DNA of 16,079 bases from Flavicella sp049625305 (GTDB lineage Bacteria > Bacteroidota > Bacteroidia > Flavobacteriales > Flavobacteriaceae): the NCBI GenBank assembly GCA_049625305.1, contig JBMZVD010000050.1, forward strand, positions 1-16,079. The letters run 5' to 3'. Below are positions 14,965 to 16,079 of this stretch, piece by piece (the first letter of the stretch is position 1; each line of letters begins with the position of its first letter). Under the pieces are notes generated by a model. It searched no databases and was not told where the DNA came from. It saw nothing but the letters and a program-made list of their open reading frames with translations. The translations under genes and the position numbers were made by a program.

Positions 14965-16079
14965 ATGAAAAGAAGAGAATTTTTAAAAAATAGTGCTTTA
15001 GCAAGTAGTTTGTTTCTTGTGCCTAGCTTTGTAAAAGCTTTCGAGAATGTTGCAACAAATACGTTGGGTTTTAAAAAATTAGTCATTGTTCAATTGTCTG
15101 GAGGTAATGATGGATTGAACAGTATCGTTCCTTACAGAAATGATATCTATTACAAAGAAAGACCGAGGATAGCTATATCCAAAAAAGACTTGCTACAAGC
15201 AACCGATAGTTTAGGGTTTCACAAAAGTTTAGCGCCTTTGAAAGACCTATACGACCGAGGTTATTTGAGTATTTTGAACAATGTAGGTTATCCCAACCCA
15301 AACCGATCGCATTTTAGATCTTCTGATATTTGGCATTCTGCGAGTGATGCCAACGAATATTTACAAACAGGATGGTTGGGAAGATATATAGACCAACATG
15401 GAAAAATGCCCTACAGTGGAATAGAGGTAGACGACAGTCTTTCTCTTATAATGAAAGGACATCACACCAACGGAATTGCAACTAAAAACCCACAAATACT
15501 TCAGTTCAACACGCAAACTCCCTTTTTTAAAAAAGTAGTTAAAAACAAGGATAAAGCGCATCTAGACGAACACAACTTAGGGTATTTGTACAAAACGATG
15601 ATAGAAGCTAAATCATCAGCCAATCATATTTATCAAAAGTCAAAAACCTTTGAAACACGATTGACATATCCCAACAATCCTTTCGCCCAACAGTTGAAAA
15701 CTACTGCAGATTTGATAAATTCAGGAGTACATTCAAAAGTATATTACGTTTCTATGGGTGGATTTGATACCCATTATGCTCAAGAACAACGCCAAGAAAG
15801 ATTACTGAATATTTATAGTAAATCTATGGAGGTATTTGTCAAAGATTTGGAAGAAAATGACTGTTTTAAAGATACGTTGATTTTGACTTTTTCTGAATTT
15901 GGAAGGCGTGTCAAACAAAATGGATCGGAGGGAACCGATCACGGAACTGCCAACAATGTTTTTATCATTGGTAAAAATTTAAAAAAACAAGGATTTTATA
16001 ATGAAATGCCTGATCTGAAAAATTTAGACACCAATGGTGATTTGAAATATAGTATCGATTTTAGAGAAATCTATGCTAC
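14965..16079 (+). CDS. DUF1501 family protein, Tat-exported, cut by the window end
   Basis: 371 complete codons are visible and the frame runs off the window; family length suggests only a few dozen residues are missing. It starts with the twin-arginine signal 'MKRREFLKNSALASSLFLVPS', so it is exported folded by the Tat system. DUF1501 (PF07394) belongs to the alkaline phosphatase/sulfatase-like superfamily. Visible conserved motifs are S45-G-G-N-D-G50, 'SMGGFDTH' (263-270), 'FSEFGRR' (309-315) and 'GTDHGTANNVF' (323-333), the last three being probable metal-ligand positions. There is no CxPxR signature, so it is not a formylglycine sulfatase. The gene begins 19 bp after the DUF1800 stop, and the pair is probably co-transcribed. 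Biochemical function is unknown. Confidence 0.92.
   Translation, partial: MKRREFLKNSALASSLFLVPSFVKAFENVATNTLGFKKLVIVQLSGGNDGLNSIVPYRNDIYYKERPRIAISKKDLLQATDSLGFHKSLAPLKDLYDRGYLSILNNVGYPNPNRSHFRSSDIWHSASDANEYLQTGWLGRYIDQHGKMPYSGIEVDDSLSLIMKGHHTNGIATKNPQILQFNTQTPFFKKVVKNKDKAHLDEHNLGYLYKTMIEAKSSANHIYQKSKTFETRLTYPNNPFAQQLKTTADLINSGVHSKVYYVSMGGFDTHYAQEQRQERLLNIYSKSMEVFVKDLEENDCFKDTLILTFSEFGRRVKQNGSEGTDHGTANNVFIIGKNLKKQGFYNEMPDLKNLDTNGDLKYSIDFREIYA

Overview
The window looks like a marine member of the Flavobacteriia (Bacteroidota). The DNA is AT-rich, coding sequences start after A-rich leaders rather than strong Shine-Dalgarno sites, and promoter-like sites fit the Bacteroidota TAnnTTTG pattern. 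The gene content (GH29, GH117, a beta-helix protein, two S1 sulfatases, a DUF1800/DUF1501 pair) is typical of bacteria that degrade sulfated algal polysaccharides. Genus cannot be read from the sequence.

Layout. (1) 11-2399, plus strand: a membrane-anchored serine hydrolase of the beta-lactamase/penicillin-binding fold, a SOUL haem-binding-like protein 21 bp downstream, and a small membrane protein with a glycine-rich hydrophobic tail. (2) 2466-3509, minus strand: class I fructose-1,6-bisphosphatase, facing the small membrane protein across a shared bidirectional terminator. (3) 3510-4337: 828 bp without a long reading frame. It holds a candidate RNA gene (promoter-like box near 3767, five predicted hairpins, two with GNRA loops, a terminator-like end near 4095), a second very strong hairpin terminator at 4148-4180, and an 18-bp perfect palindrome just before the next gene. 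(4) 4338-13432, plus strand: five tightly packed genes (gaps of 11, 22, 11 and 0 bp) forming one probable operon: GH29, GH117, a secreted right-handed beta-helix protein with a C-terminal FN3-like module, and two formylglycine-type S1 sulfatases. A strong hairpin terminator closes it at 13449-13483. (5) 13551 to the window end: a DUF1800 protein and a Tat-exported DUF1501 protein, the latter cut by the window edge.

How the genes may work together. All five operon products carry Sec signal peptides, so they act in the periplasm or at the surface. GH117 enzymes are known to remove terminal 3,6-anhydro-L-galactose from agar-type oligosaccharides, GH29 enzymes remove alpha-L-fucose or, in some members, alpha-L-galactose, and S1 sulfatases unmask sulfated ends. 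The set therefore reads as an exo-acting trimming cassette for a sulfated galactan of the agar/porphyran type; a sulfated fucan is the main alternative. No SusC/SusD pair, endo-hydrolase, regulator or formylglycine-generating enzyme is in the window, so the cassette must rely on genes elsewhere. The least explained pieces are the beta-helix protein, which I cannot place in a characterised family, and the structured intergenic region just upstream of the operon.
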